From Cellulomonas sp. Leaf334 (GTDB taxonomy: Bacteria; Actinomycetota; Actinomycetes; Actinomycetales; Cellulomonadaceae): a DNA stretch of 64,000 bases. A model generated the notes under the pieces. That model did no database searches, was not told the DNA's origin, and was given only the letters and a program-made list of their open reading frames with translations. Each line of letters starts with the position of its first letter. The first letter of the stretch is position 1. This document shows positions 25,773 to 34,329 of this stretch, in pieces. Where the stretch lies: contig NZ_LMOO01000001.1 of NCBI RefSeq assembly GCF_001424195.1, positions 2,181,447 through 2,245,446 on the forward strand, given 5' to 3'. Position numbers and translations under genes: made by a program.

Positions 25773-26801
25773 ATGACGTCGCTGAAGCAGGAGACCGCTG
25801 GAGCGGGAACGTGGCTCCTCCGCGGCCTGCTCGCGCTCGCGGCCCTCGTGCTGCTCGTCCTCGTGCAGGCCGTCCTCGCCGCCCCGCCCGCGCGTGCCGA
25901 CGACTCGCCGCCGCGCACCGACGTCGTCGCCGAGCTGCTGTCGCCGGTGGTCGACGCGGTGGTCGCTCCGGTGGAGCCGGTCGTGTCCGGGGTGGTCGCG
26001 CCGGTGGAGCCCCTCGTGTCCGGCGTCGTCGCGCCGGTGGTGTTCGCGGTGCTCGCGCCCGTGACGCCGGTGGTGTCCGCGGTGGCTGCGCCGGTGGCTC
26101 CCGTCGTCGAGGCGGTCGCCGCACCCGTCGCGCCCGTGGTCGAAGGCGTCGTCGCGCCGGTGGTTCCCGTCGTCGCACCCGTCGTCGACCTCGCCTCCCC
26201 GGTGCTCGACAGCGCGGCCCCGGTCGTCTCCGCCGTCGCACCCGTCGTCGACGCGCTCGACCCCGTCGTCGCACCGCTCGGCCCCGTGCTGGCGCCCCTC
26301 GGCGGGGCGCTCGCTCCGGTGCTCGACGCGCTGGGACCGCTCGTCGGGGTGCTGCAGCCCGTGGTCGACGTCCTGGAGCCGGTCGTCGAGCCCGTCACCG
26401 GGATCCTCCTGCCCGTGCCTGGGACCAGCGACCCGCACCCGGCCCTGGACGTCGCGGACACGGTCGTGCCGGCGTCCGCCACGGCCGCCGTCCGCGTGCC
26501 GGACCTCGGCGCCGCCGTCGTGCGCCACGTGCCGCAGGCGGGCGTGCCGGCTGTCGACCACCGGGCGCCCGTCCCCGTCCCCGCCCCCTCCCAGCCTGCG
26601 CCGACCGACCCCGCGCCGGGCGTTCCCGCCGTTCCCGTACCCCCGGGCTCCGCCACCAACGGTGGCCGCACCGTCGTGGACGCGGCCGTCGTCGGCGGCC
26701 CCGCCCACGCCGCAGCACCCCTGGGCCGATGCCTGCTCGGTGTAGTCCCCGTGACGTCCGCCGCCCCGCCCGCCGCCGAGGTCCCCAGCTCCCCTGCCTG
26801 A
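25773..26801 (+). CDS. Secreted or membrane-tethered Val/Pro-rich repeat protein
   Basis: A 342-residue protein. An N-terminal hydrophobic segment (residues about 13-37, ending AAPPARA) is a signal peptide or anchor. Residues about 45-215 are an imperfect repeat of roughly 11 residues built from APV-x-PVV-x-x-VV, almost without charge except scattered Asp and Glu. The C-terminal third is Pro/Ala-rich with HRAPVPVPAPSQPAP. The repeat resembles structural or surface-layer polymers rather than an enzyme. It is followed 75 bp later by the chaplin-like LAXTG gene, with similar base composition, and the two are probably expressed together. The function is unknown. Confidence 0.65.
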   Translation: MTSLKQETAGAGTWLLRGLLALAALVLLVLVQAVLAAPPARADDSPPRTDVVAELLSPVVDAVVAPVEPVVSGVVAPVEPLVSGVVAPVVFAVLAPVTPVVSAVAAPVAPVVEAVAAPVAPVVEGVVAPVVPVVAPVVDLASPVLDSAAPVVSAVAPVVDALDPVVAPLGPVLAPLGGALAPVLDALGPLVGVLQPVVDVLEPVVEPVTGILLPVPGTSDPHPALDVADTVVPASATAAVRVPDLGAAVVRHVPQAGVPAVDHRAPVPVPAPSQPAPTDPAPGVPAVPVPPGSATNGGRTVVDAAVVGGPAHAAAPLGRCLLGVVPVTSAAPPAAEVPSSPA

Positions 26802-26876
26802 CCGGAGGCCGGTCGCACCCGTGCGACACGCGTCCAGGCCCGTCCGGGCCATCCGATCAGCAGGAGGAGCTCCGCC

Positions 26877-28196
26877 ATGCACACCTACGTCCGGCGAGCG
26901 CTGCAGACAGCACTCGTGACAGGCGGCCTCGTCGCCGCCGGGGCCTCGATGGCCCACGCAGAAGAACCCGCTCACGACCACGCCGTCGTGGCCGTCGACC
27001 TCCGCCTCGGCAGCACCGAGGGCATCCTCGACCTGGCACCCGACCAGGTCGTGCACGCACCCGTCCACGTCCCGGTCGACGTGTCGGGGGTCGCGCTCGC
27101 GGTCGGCGGGGACAGCCTCGTCCGGTCCGCGCCCGCGGCCGATGCGGCTCCCGCGGCTCCGGCTCCGGCGGCTCCGGCCCCCGACCGCGCCGCTCTCGTG
27201 GAGGCGCCGATCAGCGTCCCCGTGACCGTGTCGGGGGTCGCCGTCGGCGTCCTCGGTGACGCGGCCGTGGTCGGGGGCGGTGGTGCCTCCGGCGGGACGG
27301 CGGCACCCGCGACGGCGGACGACGCGGTCGTGGCGGCGCCCGTCACGGTGCCGGTGGACGTGTCGGGGGTCGCCGTCGGCATCCTCGGTGACGCGGCCGT
27401 CGTTCGGCCGGCGTCCGGGGCGTCCGGTGGTGCGGCGGTGGGGAACAGCCTGGTGGCTGCTCCGGTCGTGGTGCCTGTGGACGTGTCCGGGGTCGCCCTC
27501 GGGGTGCTCGGGGACGCGGCTGTGGTCGGGTCGTCGGGGTCGTCGTCGTCCGGAGGAGCGTCCGTCGGGGATGCGCTGGTGGCGGCTCCCGTGACGGTTC
27601 CCGTGGACGTGTCCGGGGTCGCGCTGGGGGTGCTCGGGGACGCGATCGTCACCGGCGGATCCGGTTCGTCCGGGGGCTCGTCCGGGGGTGACGCGCCCGG
27701 TCGTTCCGACGGTGCGCTCGTCGCGGTGCCGGTGACCGCTCCGGTCACCGTCACGGACGTCGCCGTCGGCGTCGTCGGCGAGGCGGTCGTGACGCCGGTG
27801 AGGACGACGCCCGGCACGACGCCGGGCACGACGCCCGGCACGACGCCGGGCACCTCGCCCGGCTCGACGCCTGGTTCGTCGGTCGGTCGGACGCCGGGCG
27901 GGTCGCCTGGTACGGGGCCGGCGGTCGGGGTCGTCGGTGCCGGTGTCGTGGGTGCGTCGGTGGTGTCCGCCGACGGAACCGTGCTCGGCGCGGGCGCGAC
28001 GACGGCGGCGGGCGGTGCGGGGCTCGCGGACACGGGCTGGACGCCGTGGGCCGCGTTCGCCGGGCTGTTCCTGGTCGCGCTGGGCGTGACGTTGCGCCGG
28101 ACGGCGACCACGCGTCGGTCGACGACGAGCCCGTTCACGCACCCGGCGCTCCTGGACCGCGTGCCGACCCAGCGGGGGGAGACACAGGCCCGGTGA
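26877..28196 (+). CDS. Chaplin-like repeat protein with LAXTG sortase signal
   Basis: A 439-residue surface protein. A signal peptide ends at ASMAHA (residue 28). Six copies of a 25-residue repeat of the form APVxVPVDVSGVAxGVLGDAAVV lie at about 59-83, 108-132, 151-176, 191-217, 233-259 and 280-305, joined by Gly/Ser/Ala linkers. The repeat resembles the hydrophobic core of chaplins, but the chaplin cysteines are absent. A TTPG stalk (about 310-340) leads to LADTG at 383-387, a membrane helix and an Arg-rich tail: a class E sortase signal. It should be covalently attached to peptidoglycan. ATG follows AGGAGGAGC. Confidence 0.75.
   Translation: MHTYVRRALQTALVTGGLVAAGASMAHAEEPAHDHAVVAVDLRLGSTEGILDLAPDQVVHAPVHVPVDVSGVALAVGGDSLVRSAPAADAAPAAPAPAAPAPDRAALVEAPISVPVTVSGVAVGVLGDAAVVGGGGASGGTAAPATADDAVVAAPVTVPVDVSGVAVGILGDAAVVRPASGASGGAAVGNSLVAAPVVVPVDVSGVALGVLGDAAVVGSSGSSSSGGASVGDALVAAPVTVPVDVSGVALGVLGDAIVTGGSGSSGGSSGGDAPGRSDGALVAVPVTAPVTVTDVAVGVVGEAVVTPVRTTPGTTPGTTPGTTPGTSPGSTPGSSVGRTPGGSPGTGPAVGVVGAGVVGASVVSADGTVLGAGATTAAGGAGLADTGWTPWAAFAGLFLVALGVTLRRTATTRRSTTSPFTHPALLDRVPTQRGETQAR
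27804..27863 (+). repeat. 12-bp coding tandem repeat (TTPG units)
   Basis: Five copies of a 12-bp unit, ACGACGCC(C/G)GGC with the last diverged, encode TTPG stalk repeats in the LAXTG protein. The Pro-Gly codons alternate CCC-GGC and CCG-GGC between adjacent copies. Copy number could vary by slippage without breaking the frame. Confidence 0.8.
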
Positions 28197-28283
28197 CCGG
28201 TACGCCGCCGTCGGGTCCGTGGGGAGGTCGCGGGGGATCGCTCCGCGGGCCCGGGCGGCGGTGACCGGACTAGGGTCGCCTGC

Positions 28284-28751
28284 GTGACCCCCGCAGCGCG
28301 CAGGAGTGCCGGACTGCTGGTGTTCCGACGGTCGGCCGGGCTCGAGGTGCTGCTCGGGCACATGGGCGGTCCGTTCTGGGCGCGCAAGGACGCAGGCGCG
28401 TGGACGATCCCGAAGGGCGAGCCGTCGCCGGGCGAGGACCCGTACGCGACCGCGCTCCGGGAGTTCGCGGAGGAGATCGGGGTGCCCGCGCCGTCGTCGG
28501 ACCCGATCCCGCTCGGTGACGTCCGGCAGAGCGGCGGCAAGGTCGTCACCGCGTGGGCGCTGGAGGGAGACCTCGACGCGTCCGCGATCGCCAGCAACCT
28601 CATCGAGATCGCCTGGCCGCCGCGGTCGGGGCGGACGCTGATGGTGCCCGAGCTCGACCGGGCCGGGTGGTTCGTGCCCGACGAGGCGCGACGGCTCGTC
28701 GTGACCGCGCAGGCGGCGTTCGTGGACCGGCTGGAGGACCTGCTCAGGTGA
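28284..28751 (+). CDS. NUDIX hydrolase
   Basis: A 155-residue protein with a complete Nudix box: Gly45, Glu51 and RE-x-x-EE-x-G at 59-66 (GEPSPGEDPYATALREFAEEIGV). The N-terminal ARRSAGLLVFRRSAGLEVLLGH and the GGPFWARKDAGAWTIPKGE stretch match the subgroup of about 150 residues that is common in bacteria. It hydrolyses a nucleoside diphosphate linked to another moiety; the substrate is not predictable. Start is GTG 28284. Its stop overlaps the stop of the convergent metallo-hydrolase by 8 bp. Confidence 0.9.
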   Translation: MTPAARRSAGLLVFRRSAGLEVLLGHMGGPFWARKDAGAWTIPKGEPSPGEDPYATALREFAEEIGVPAPSSDPIPLGDVRQSGGKVVTAWALEGDLDASAIASNLIEIAWPPRSGRTLMVPELDRAGWFVPDEARRLVVTAQAAFVDRLEDLLR

Positions 28752-29559
28752 GGTGGTCGAAGTCGCCGTTCGCCCAGCCGATGTGCCGGTCGGCGGAGCG
28801 GCGGACGACCTCCTTCGCGTCGGCCGCGATGACGTTGGCGAAGTTGCCGTAGAGGCGGTCGAACTCCAGCCGGTCGACGTGGTCGGCGACGCGACGCGCG
28901 ACCGCACCGGACAGCGGCAGGTGGTTCGGGTAGCTGCGCATGAAGGCGACGGACCGCCGGTCCGGGTTGGCGAAGATCGTGTCGCCGCTCAGCAGCACGC
29001 CCTTGCCCGCCGCCCCGGCCGTCCAGTGTGCGATCGCGCTGCCGGGGAAGTGGCCGCCCGGCTGGGACAGCGTGACGCCCGGCAGGACCTCCAGCTCACC
29101 GGACCACGTCCGGATGACCGGGTCGGGCCGGTTGATCCAGTGCGCGTCGGCCTCGGCGACGAGGACCGGCGGGTTGCCCAGCGCACGGCTCCACTCCACC
29201 TGCACGCCGTACATGTGGGGGTGGCTCGCGGTGATCGCCCGGACGGGACCGAGGGCTCGGACGCGCTCGACCACGTCGTCGTCGAGGAACCCGATCGGGT
29301 CCCACAGCAGGCTGCCCTCCGGGGTGACGAGCAGCTTCGACTGCTGGCCGATCCCGGCGCTCGGCGAGCTGGTGATCGCGAACAGGTCCGGCTCGAGCTC
29401 CTCCAGCTGCGCGCGGTACCCCTGCGCGGCGAGCTCCTCCAGGGTGGTCCAGCGCTGGCCCGACGCGGGCACCCACTGGCGTTCGTCGGCACAGATCGGG
29501 CAGACGTCGAGCTGCTCGGCACTCTCCACGGCGCACGTGGCGCAGATCCAGAAGGTCAT
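28744..29559 (-). CDS. MBL-fold-like hydrolase with N-terminal zinc ribbon
   Basis: A 271-residue protein. The first 25 residues form a Cys4 zinc ribbon (Cys6, Cys9, Cys20, Cys23 in WICATCAVESAEQLDVCPIC). The remainder resembles metallo-beta-lactamase-fold proteins: SKLLVTPEGSLLWDPIGF, ITASHPHMYGVQVEW, SQPGGHFPGSAIAHW and GVLLSGDTIFANPD. The usual HxHxDH cluster is replaced by SHPHMYG, so the metal site is atypical. The start of the DinB-like gene's stop codon is 5 bp away, so the two may be co-transcribed. Confidence 0.75.
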   Translation of the reverse strand: MTFWICATCAVESAEQLDVCPICADERQWVPASGQRWTTLEELAAQGYRAQLEELEPDLFAITSSPSAGIGQQSKLLVTPEGSLLWDPIGFLDDDVVERVRALGPVRAITASHPHMYGVQVEWSRALGNPPVLVAEADAHWINRPDPVIRTWSGELEVLPGVTLSQPGGHFPGSAIAHWTAGAAGKGVLLSGDTIFANPDRRSVAFMRSYPNHLPLSGAVARRVADHVDRLEFDRLYGNFANVIAADAKEVVRRSADRHIGWANGDFDHLT

Positions 29560-29564
29560 GCCCG

Positions 29565-30179
29565 TCACGCTAGCCGGAGGTACAGGTCCCGGAGGAGGGC
29601 AATCTCGGCGCCGTGGTGGACGACCTCCTGGTTGACCCACCAGACGATGTCGAGGAACACGTCCTCCGCGTCGGAGCCGTCGGGGTAGGTGCTGTGGCCG
29701 ACGGTGTCGAGGGCGTCGTCGTCGGCGCGCAGGAGGGTCGCGCGCCAGGCGGCGGATGCGGCGGTCAGCCCCGTGATCGCACCCGTCGCGGTGCCCTGCG
29801 GCTCGTCGGACTCGTCGGTCAGGGAGTGGGTGCCGTCGGTGTGGTCGGCGCGGCCCGCCAGCATCGTCGTCAGGTGGTTGATGCGCCACGCGATCGTCGT
29901 GACGGGCGGCGGCCACGGGTGCGGGCGGCCGCCGTCGCGGCCCCACTCGCCCGCACCGACGAGGACCGTCGCGCCGACCCCCGGCCCGTCCGCGTGCCGG
30001 CGGACCGACCAGCTGCCCGGCACCGGCTCCCACAGCAGCTCCGTGTCGGTCAGCGGCGGGACCTCCACCTGCTCGCCGTCGCCGCTGTCCATCGTCGGAC
30101 CGGTGAGGCGGTGCAGGAGACGCTCGCACGCGAAGTCGTACTCGGCGAGGAGCGGGGCGAGGCGGGCGGGTACGGGCAT
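29565..30179 (-). CDS. DinB-like domain protein
   Basis: A 204-residue helical protein of the DinB/YfiT superfamily. It has LLAEYDFACERLLHRL near the N-terminus, the conserved WSVRRHADG motif after PLTDTELLWEPVPGS, TTIAWRINHLTTMLAGRADH in the middle and WWVNQEVVHHGAEIALLRDLYLRL at the end. The histidines in these three segments are the usual metal ligands. Members act in small-thiol-dependent detoxification or have unknown roles. Confidence 0.8.
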   Translation of the reverse strand: MPVPARLAPLLAEYDFACERLLHRLTGPTMDSGDGEQVEVPPLTDTELLWEPVPGSWSVRRHADGPGVGATVLVGAGEWGRDGGRPHPWPPPVTTIAWRINHLTTMLAGRADHTDGTHSLTDESDEPQGTATGAITGLTAASAAWRATLLRADDDALDTVGHSTYPDGSDAEDVFLDIVWWVNQEVVHHGAEIALLRDLYLRLA

Positions 30180-30220
30180 CCCCCGACAGTCGTCCTGGGC
30201 GGCGCCGACCGCAACAGGAT

Positions 30221-30871
30221 TCAGGACAGGCCGAGCGCCGCCAGCGTCTCCGGGCCGAGGGGGACCGGGTTGTCCGGGTGGGCGACCGCGTGGCCGTCGA
30301 CGACCGTGTAGAAGCCCTGGTCGACGTTCACCGGGGTCGGCGGCCAGTCGCCCTCCAGGTCCGCGAGGTCGTCGAGCAGGATCACGTACGTACCCCCGGG
30401 GACGAGGTCGTCGCGCCCTTCGGCGCCCCCGCTCGAGTACGCGATCTCGAGCGTGGTCCCGGGTTGCACCGGCCCCTTCGCCGACGCGGTGACGTCGACC
30501 GACGCGATCGTGCGCCCGAAGCCCTCGGAGTCGTCGCGGGCCGTCGACGTGAACGTGCCGCGGACGATGAGGTCGGCTTCCCCCTCCAGCTCCGCCGTGG
30601 TCGCGTAGTAGGGGTAGTCGGCGCTGCCGCCGGACTGCGGCTCGGGCAGCAGCGGGGCGACGACCACCACGGCGACCACCGCGGCCGCGACCGCTCCGGC
30701 GATGCCGGCGACCCACCGCACCGTGCGGGTGCGGCGCGGCGCGAGCGGCACCGTGCGCGCCGTGCTCGGCACCAGCGCGCGCAGCTCGGCGCGGCCCCGT
30801 GGGCTCAGCCGCGCGGAGCGGTCCTCCGGGACCGGGTTGGCGTCGCGGAGCAGGGTGCGGGTGCTCGTCAT
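30221..30871 (-). CDS. Membrane protein coupled to ECF sigma factor (putative anti-sigma partner)
   Basis: A 216-residue protein. About 50 basic cytoplasmic residues precede one membrane helix (WVAGIAGAVAAAVVAVVVVAPLL, about 53-75). An extracytoplasmic domain follows with ATTAELEGEADLIVRGTFTS, KGPVQPGTTLEIAYSSGG and GGTYVILLDDLADLEG. Its ATG 30871 overlaps the sigma gene stop by 4 bp, and the single-pass topology is that of sigma partners. There is no obvious zinc-binding anti-sigma motif, so the anti-sigma role is inference. Confidence 0.65.
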   Translation of the reverse strand: MTSTRTLLRDANPVPEDRSARLSPRGRAELRALVPSTARTVPLAPRRTRTVRWVAGIAGAVAAAVVAVVVVAPLLPEPQSGGSADYPYYATTAELEGEADLIVRGTFTSTARDDSEGFGRTIASVDVTASAKGPVQPGTTLEIAYSSGGAEGRDDLVPGGTYVILLDDLADLEGDWPPTPVNVDQGFYTVVDGHAVAHPDNPVPLGPETLAALGLS

Positions 30872-31344
30872 GACCGGTCCTCCCGGTAGGCCGTACGGAA
30901 CGCGCGGCGGGCGCGGTGGAGGCGGACCCAGACGGCCGACGTCGAGATGCCGAGCACGTGCGCGAGCTCCGCGCCGCTGAGCTCGTCCCAGTAGCGCAGC
31001 CTCAGCAGGTCCCGCGTGGCGTCGTCGAGGCGGTCGAGCGCGTCGAGGACGTCGTCGTCGGGAGGGTCCTGCACTGTCGCAGGCTGCGTCCGCCGCGCAC
31101 GCATCTCCGACCGCACGTGGTTGCGCACGACGTTCTCGGCGGTGACGAACAGCCAGCCCGTGCCGACGTCGACGCCCTCGCAGGTGCGGGTCCACGCGAT
31201 GCGGAACACCTCGGCGGCGACGTCCTCCGCGTCGTGAGGCCCGATGCGTCGCGCCGCGTACCGCACGATGCGGCCGTGCGTGGCCTCGTAGAGCGCAGCG
31301 AACTCCGCCTCGACGCGGGGGTCGTCGGTCTCGATGACGTTCAC
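30868..31344 (-). CDS. ECF RNA polymerase sigma factor
   Basis: A 158-residue sigma factor. Region 2 is FAALYEATHGRIVRYAARRIGPHDAEDVAAEVFRIAW with VTAENVVRNHVRSE, and region 4 is LDDATRDLLRLRYWDELSGAELAHVLGISTSAVWVRLHRARRAF. The linker is short and acidic. The downstream membrane protein overlaps by 4 bp. No promoter of its own class was recognised upstream. Confidence 0.9.
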   Translation of the reverse strand: MNVIETDDPRVEAEFAALYEATHGRIVRYAARRIGPHDAEDVAAEVFRIAWTRTCEGVDVGTGWLFVTAENVVRNHVRSEMRARRTQPATVQDPPDDDVLDALDRLDDATRDLLRLRYWDELSGAELAHVLGISTSAVWVRLHRARRAFRTAYREDRS

Positions 31345-31374
31345 ACCCCTAGATGTCCGCCGGAGCCCGGAACC

Positions 31375-31722
31375 TTACGCGGGCCTCACCACGCACCACT
31401 CGTTGCCCTCCGGGTCGAGCAGCACCTGGAACGAGCCGGCCGTGTCGACGTGGATCTCGCCGACCCTCGCCGCCCCCAGCGCCTCCGCCTGGACGGTGGC
31501 CTCGGCGATGTCGTCGACCACGACGTCGAGGTGGACACGGTTCTTCACCACCTTGCCCTCGGGCACCCGTTGGAACGCGACACGCGTCCAGCCCGGCGGG
31601 TCGACGTAGTGCCAGCCGTCGTTCCGGCCCACCGGGGTGCCGCCGAGCACGTCGGCCCAGAAGCGCACGAGCACCGCCGGCTCGGCACAGTCGAAGACGA
31701 CCTCGTCGATGCGTCCGATCAT
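31375..31722 (-). CDS. VOC/glyoxalase-like protein
   Basis: A 115-residue vicinal oxygen chelate domain with the paired beta-alpha-beta-beta-beta pattern: IDEVVFDCAEPAVLVRFWADVLGG, WTRVAFQRVPEGK, NRVHLDVVVDDIAEA and FQVLLDPEGNEWCVVRP. The histidine in RVHLDV and the late glutamate are the usual metal ligands. Its start overlaps the ABC exporter stop by 4 bp (ATGA), so it may act on a compound handled by that exporter. The substrate is unknown. Confidence 0.85.
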   Translation of the reverse strand: MIGRIDEVVFDCAEPAVLVRFWADVLGGTPVGRNDGWHYVDPPGWTRVAFQRVPEGKVVKNRVHLDVVVDDIAEATVQAEALGAARVGEIHVDTAGSFQVLLDPEGNEWCVVRPA

Positions 31723-33614
31723 GCGGCGACGGTAGCGCTGCCCGCTCCTTCTGCGAACTGCGTCCGGTAGAGCTCCGCGTACACGCCGCCGCGCGCGAGC
31801 AGCTGGGCGTGCGTGCCCTGGTCGACGACGCGCCCGTGGTCCAGCACGACGATCGAGTCGGCCTGGCGCACCGTGGAGAGCCGATGGGCGATGACGATGC
31901 TCGTGCGTCCCGTCAGTGCTTCGTCGAGCGCGGCCTGGACGGCGGCCTCGGACCCGGAGTCGAGGTGCGCGGTGGCCTCGTCGAGGATGACGACGTCGGG
32001 CGCCTTGAGCAGCATCCGCGCGATCGCGAGACGCTGGCGCTCGCCGCCGGACAGCCGGTAGCCGCGGTCGCCGACCACGGTCCGGATCCCGTCGGGCAGG
32101 GTCGCGACGAGGTCGGCGATGTGCGCCTGCTCGAGCGCCCGCTCGATGTCGGCGTCCGTCGCCTCCGGGCGGGCGTAGCGCAGGTTCTCCGCGATCGTGT
32201 CGTGGAACAGGTGGGCCTCCTGGCTGACCACGCCGACCGTCGCGCGCAGCGAGGCCTGCGTGACGTCCCGCAGGTCCGTCCCCGCGATCCGGACGGCGCC
32301 GGCCGTCGGGTCGTACATGCGGGTGACCAGCTGGGAGATCGTCGTCTTGCCGGCGCCCGAGTGGCCGACGAGCGCGACCATGTGCCCGGCCGGGACGGTG
32401 AACGACACGTCGCGCAGGGTGTCCTCGACGGGTTCTCGGCTCAGGGTAGCGACGGACTCCAGCGAGGCCAACGAGACCTCGTCGGCCCCCGGGTACCGGA
32501 ACGTGACGGCATCGAGCTCGACCGTCGCGCCGTGCGTCGCCCTCTCGGTCCGCAGGTCGATCGCGTCGGGCTTCTCGGCGACCGTCGGCTCCAGGTCCAG
32601 CACCTCGAGCACGCGCTCGAAGCTGACCAGGGCGGTCATGACGTCGACCTGCACGTTCGACATCGCCGTCAGCGGGCCGTAGAGGCGGCCGAGGTAGGCG
32701 GTGAGCGCGACGACGACACCGACGGTCAGCTGGCCGCGGATCGCCATGACCCCGCCGAGGCCGTAGACGATGGCGACGGCGACGCTGGCCAGCGTCGTCA
32801 GACCCACGCGGAACCACGTGGAGTACAGGGCGCGCTTGACCCCGATGTCACGGACACGGTCCACCTGCTCGGCGTAGCCCGTCGACTCGCGCTGCGGGTC
32901 GCCGAAGATCTTCACCAGGTGCGCGCCCGCGACGTTGAAGCGCTCGTTCATGATCTGCGCGGCGTCCGCGTTCAGCGCGTAGCTCTCGCGGGTGATGGCG
33001 GCGATCTTCTTGCCGAACCAGCGGGCCGGGAAGATGAACGCGGGCAGCAGGACCAGGCTCAGCAGGGTCAGCTGCCAGGACATGCTGAGCATCGCCGCGA
33101 GCACGAACACGATGGTCAGCGAGTTGCTCACGACGTTCTGCAGCGTGGACGTGAACGCCTGCTGCGCGCCGAGCACGTCCCCGTTCAGCCGCTGCACCAG
33201 CGCGCCGGTCTTGGCGCGGCTGAAGAACGCGAGCGGCATGCGCTGCACGTGGTCGAAGACCTCCGTGCGCAGGTCGCGGATCAGGCCCTCGCCGACCTGG
33301 GAGGACACCCAGCGGTCGGCGACGGACAGGCCGGCCGTCACGATCGCGAGCACCGCGACGACGGCCGCCATGGTGAGGACCACCTGCGTGTCGCCGGCCG
33401 TGATGCCGTCGTCGATGAGCGTCTTGAACAGCAGGGGGGTGACCGCGCCGGCCGCGGCCTCGACGGCGATGAGCGCGACGAAGACCGCGAGCTTGCCCTT
33501 GTAGGGGCGCGCGAACTGCAGGATCCGCTTCAGGGTGTCGCGCGTGAGCTTGTGGTCCGCGACCGTGCGGTCCTTGGCGAAGCTGCGCATGTTGGGGCTG
33601 CCGGTCATCGACAC
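31719..33614 (-). CDS. ABC exporter half-transporter (permease-ATPase fusion)
   Basis: About 631 residues: a six-helix exporter domain (residues about 30-330) followed by an ATPase with Walker A GHSGAGKTT, signature LSGGERQR and Walker B VVILDEATAHLD. Homodimers of this type export lipids or drugs. GTG 33614 is 8 nt after AGGAGG; ATG 33608 is an alternative. A MarR-family regulator is divergent at 33732, a common arrangement for drug-inducible exporters. The VOC gene overlaps downstream. Confidence 0.9.
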   Translation of the reverse strand: MSMTGSPNMRSFAKDRTVADHKLTRDTLKRILQFARPYKGKLAVFVALIAVEAAAGAVTPLLFKTLIDDGITAGDTQVVLTMAAVVAVLAIVTAGLSVADRWVSSQVGEGLIRDLRTEVFDHVQRMPLAFFSRAKTGALVQRLNGDVLGAQQAFTSTLQNVVSNSLTIVFVLAAMLSMSWQLTLLSLVLLPAFIFPARWFGKKIAAITRESYALNADAAQIMNERFNVAGAHLVKIFGDPQRESTGYAEQVDRVRDIGVKRALYSTWFRVGLTTLASVAVAIVYGLGGVMAIRGQLTVGVVVALTAYLGRLYGPLTAMSNVQVDVMTALVSFERVLEVLDLEPTVAEKPDAIDLRTERATHGATVELDAVTFRYPGADEVSLASLESVATLSREPVEDTLRDVSFTVPAGHMVALVGHSGAGKTTISQLVTRMYDPTAGAVRIAGTDLRDVTQASLRATVGVVSQEAHLFHDTIAENLRYARPEATDADIERALEQAHIADLVATLPDGIRTVVGDRGYRLSGGERQRLAIARMLLKAPDVVILDEATAHLDSGSEAAVQAALDEALTGRTSIVIAHRLSTVRQADSIVVLDHGRVVDQGTHAQLLARGGVYAELYRTQFAEGAGSATVAA

Positions 33615-33695
33615 GGGCGCCACCTCCTCGGTTCTGGTGCGTCCCGTCCCTTGGGGCGCGCGGCCTCGTGAGCCGATGCTGAGGTTAACTCACTA

Positions 33696-33722
33696 TGTGC
33701 CTAGGTCACAAGTTGCGATAGT
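33696..33722 (+). promoter_or_regulatory. Putative MarR operator and promoter
   Basis: TGTGCCTAGGTCACA (33696-33710) is an imperfect palindrome in the divergent exporter/MarR region. GATAGT (33717-33722) is a plausible -10 only about 10 bp before the GTG at 33732, implying a leaderless regulator message. The palindrome would overlap the -35 region. Confidence 0.45.
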
Positions 33723-33731
33723 CTCGCCGCC

Positions 33732-34160
33732 GTGACCTCCTCCGACGGCTCGGGCGAGCTCCTCGAGCTCCTGTACGGCGTGCTCCGCGGCGTCCGTCGC
33801 GACGCCGCCGCCCGGCTCGAGCTCCAGGGCACCACACCCGGACAGCTGCGGCTGCTGCGCACCCTCGAACGGTGCGACGGGCCACGCCGGCTCGGCGAGC
33901 TCGCCGCCGCGCTCGACGTCGCGCCGCGTTCGGTCACCTCCAAGGTGGATCTTGCCGAGGAGGACGGGTTGGTCCGACGCCTGCCCGATCCGAGCGACCG
34001 GCGCGCGACCCTGCTGGAGCTGACGCCCGCCGGGCACAAGATGCTCGCGGCCATCTCCGCGCAGCGGCACGAGGGGGCGGCCGAGCGGCTGGGACGGCTG
34101 TCCGCCGACGAGCAGGCGGAGCTGCTGCGGCTGCTGCGGATCGTGGGCGACGGAGGCTGA
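33732..34160 (+). CDS. MarR family transcriptional regulator
   Basis: A 142-residue winged-helix protein. The recognition region is PRRLGELAAALDVAPRSVTSKVDLAEEDGLVRRLPDPSDRRATLLELTPAGHKML, with the wing containing the family-typical DPSDRRA. Flanking helices would form the dimer interface. It starts at GTG 33732 with no ribosome binding site, consistent with a leaderless transcript. Its divergent position suggests it represses itself and the exporter. Confidence 0.9.
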   Translation: MTSSDGSGELLELLYGVLRGVRRDAAARLELQGTTPGQLRLLRTLERCDGPRRLGELAAALDVAPRSVTSKVDLAEEDGLVRRLPDPSDRRATLLELTPAGHKMLAAISAQRHEGAAERLGRLSADEQAELLRLLRIVGDGG

Positions 34161-34329
34161 CGCTCGACGGTCGTCCGCCCGCAGCGCATTCGATCCAGCC
34201 GCACTGGGTACTCGCAGGGGTCGGTGGGGCGGTGCACGGGCCCCATCCGTCACACCCGTACCAGGTGCGGCTGGTTCTGACGCGCACGCGTCGTCCCGCC
34301 GACCGCCCGGGGCAGACCATCATGGGTGG

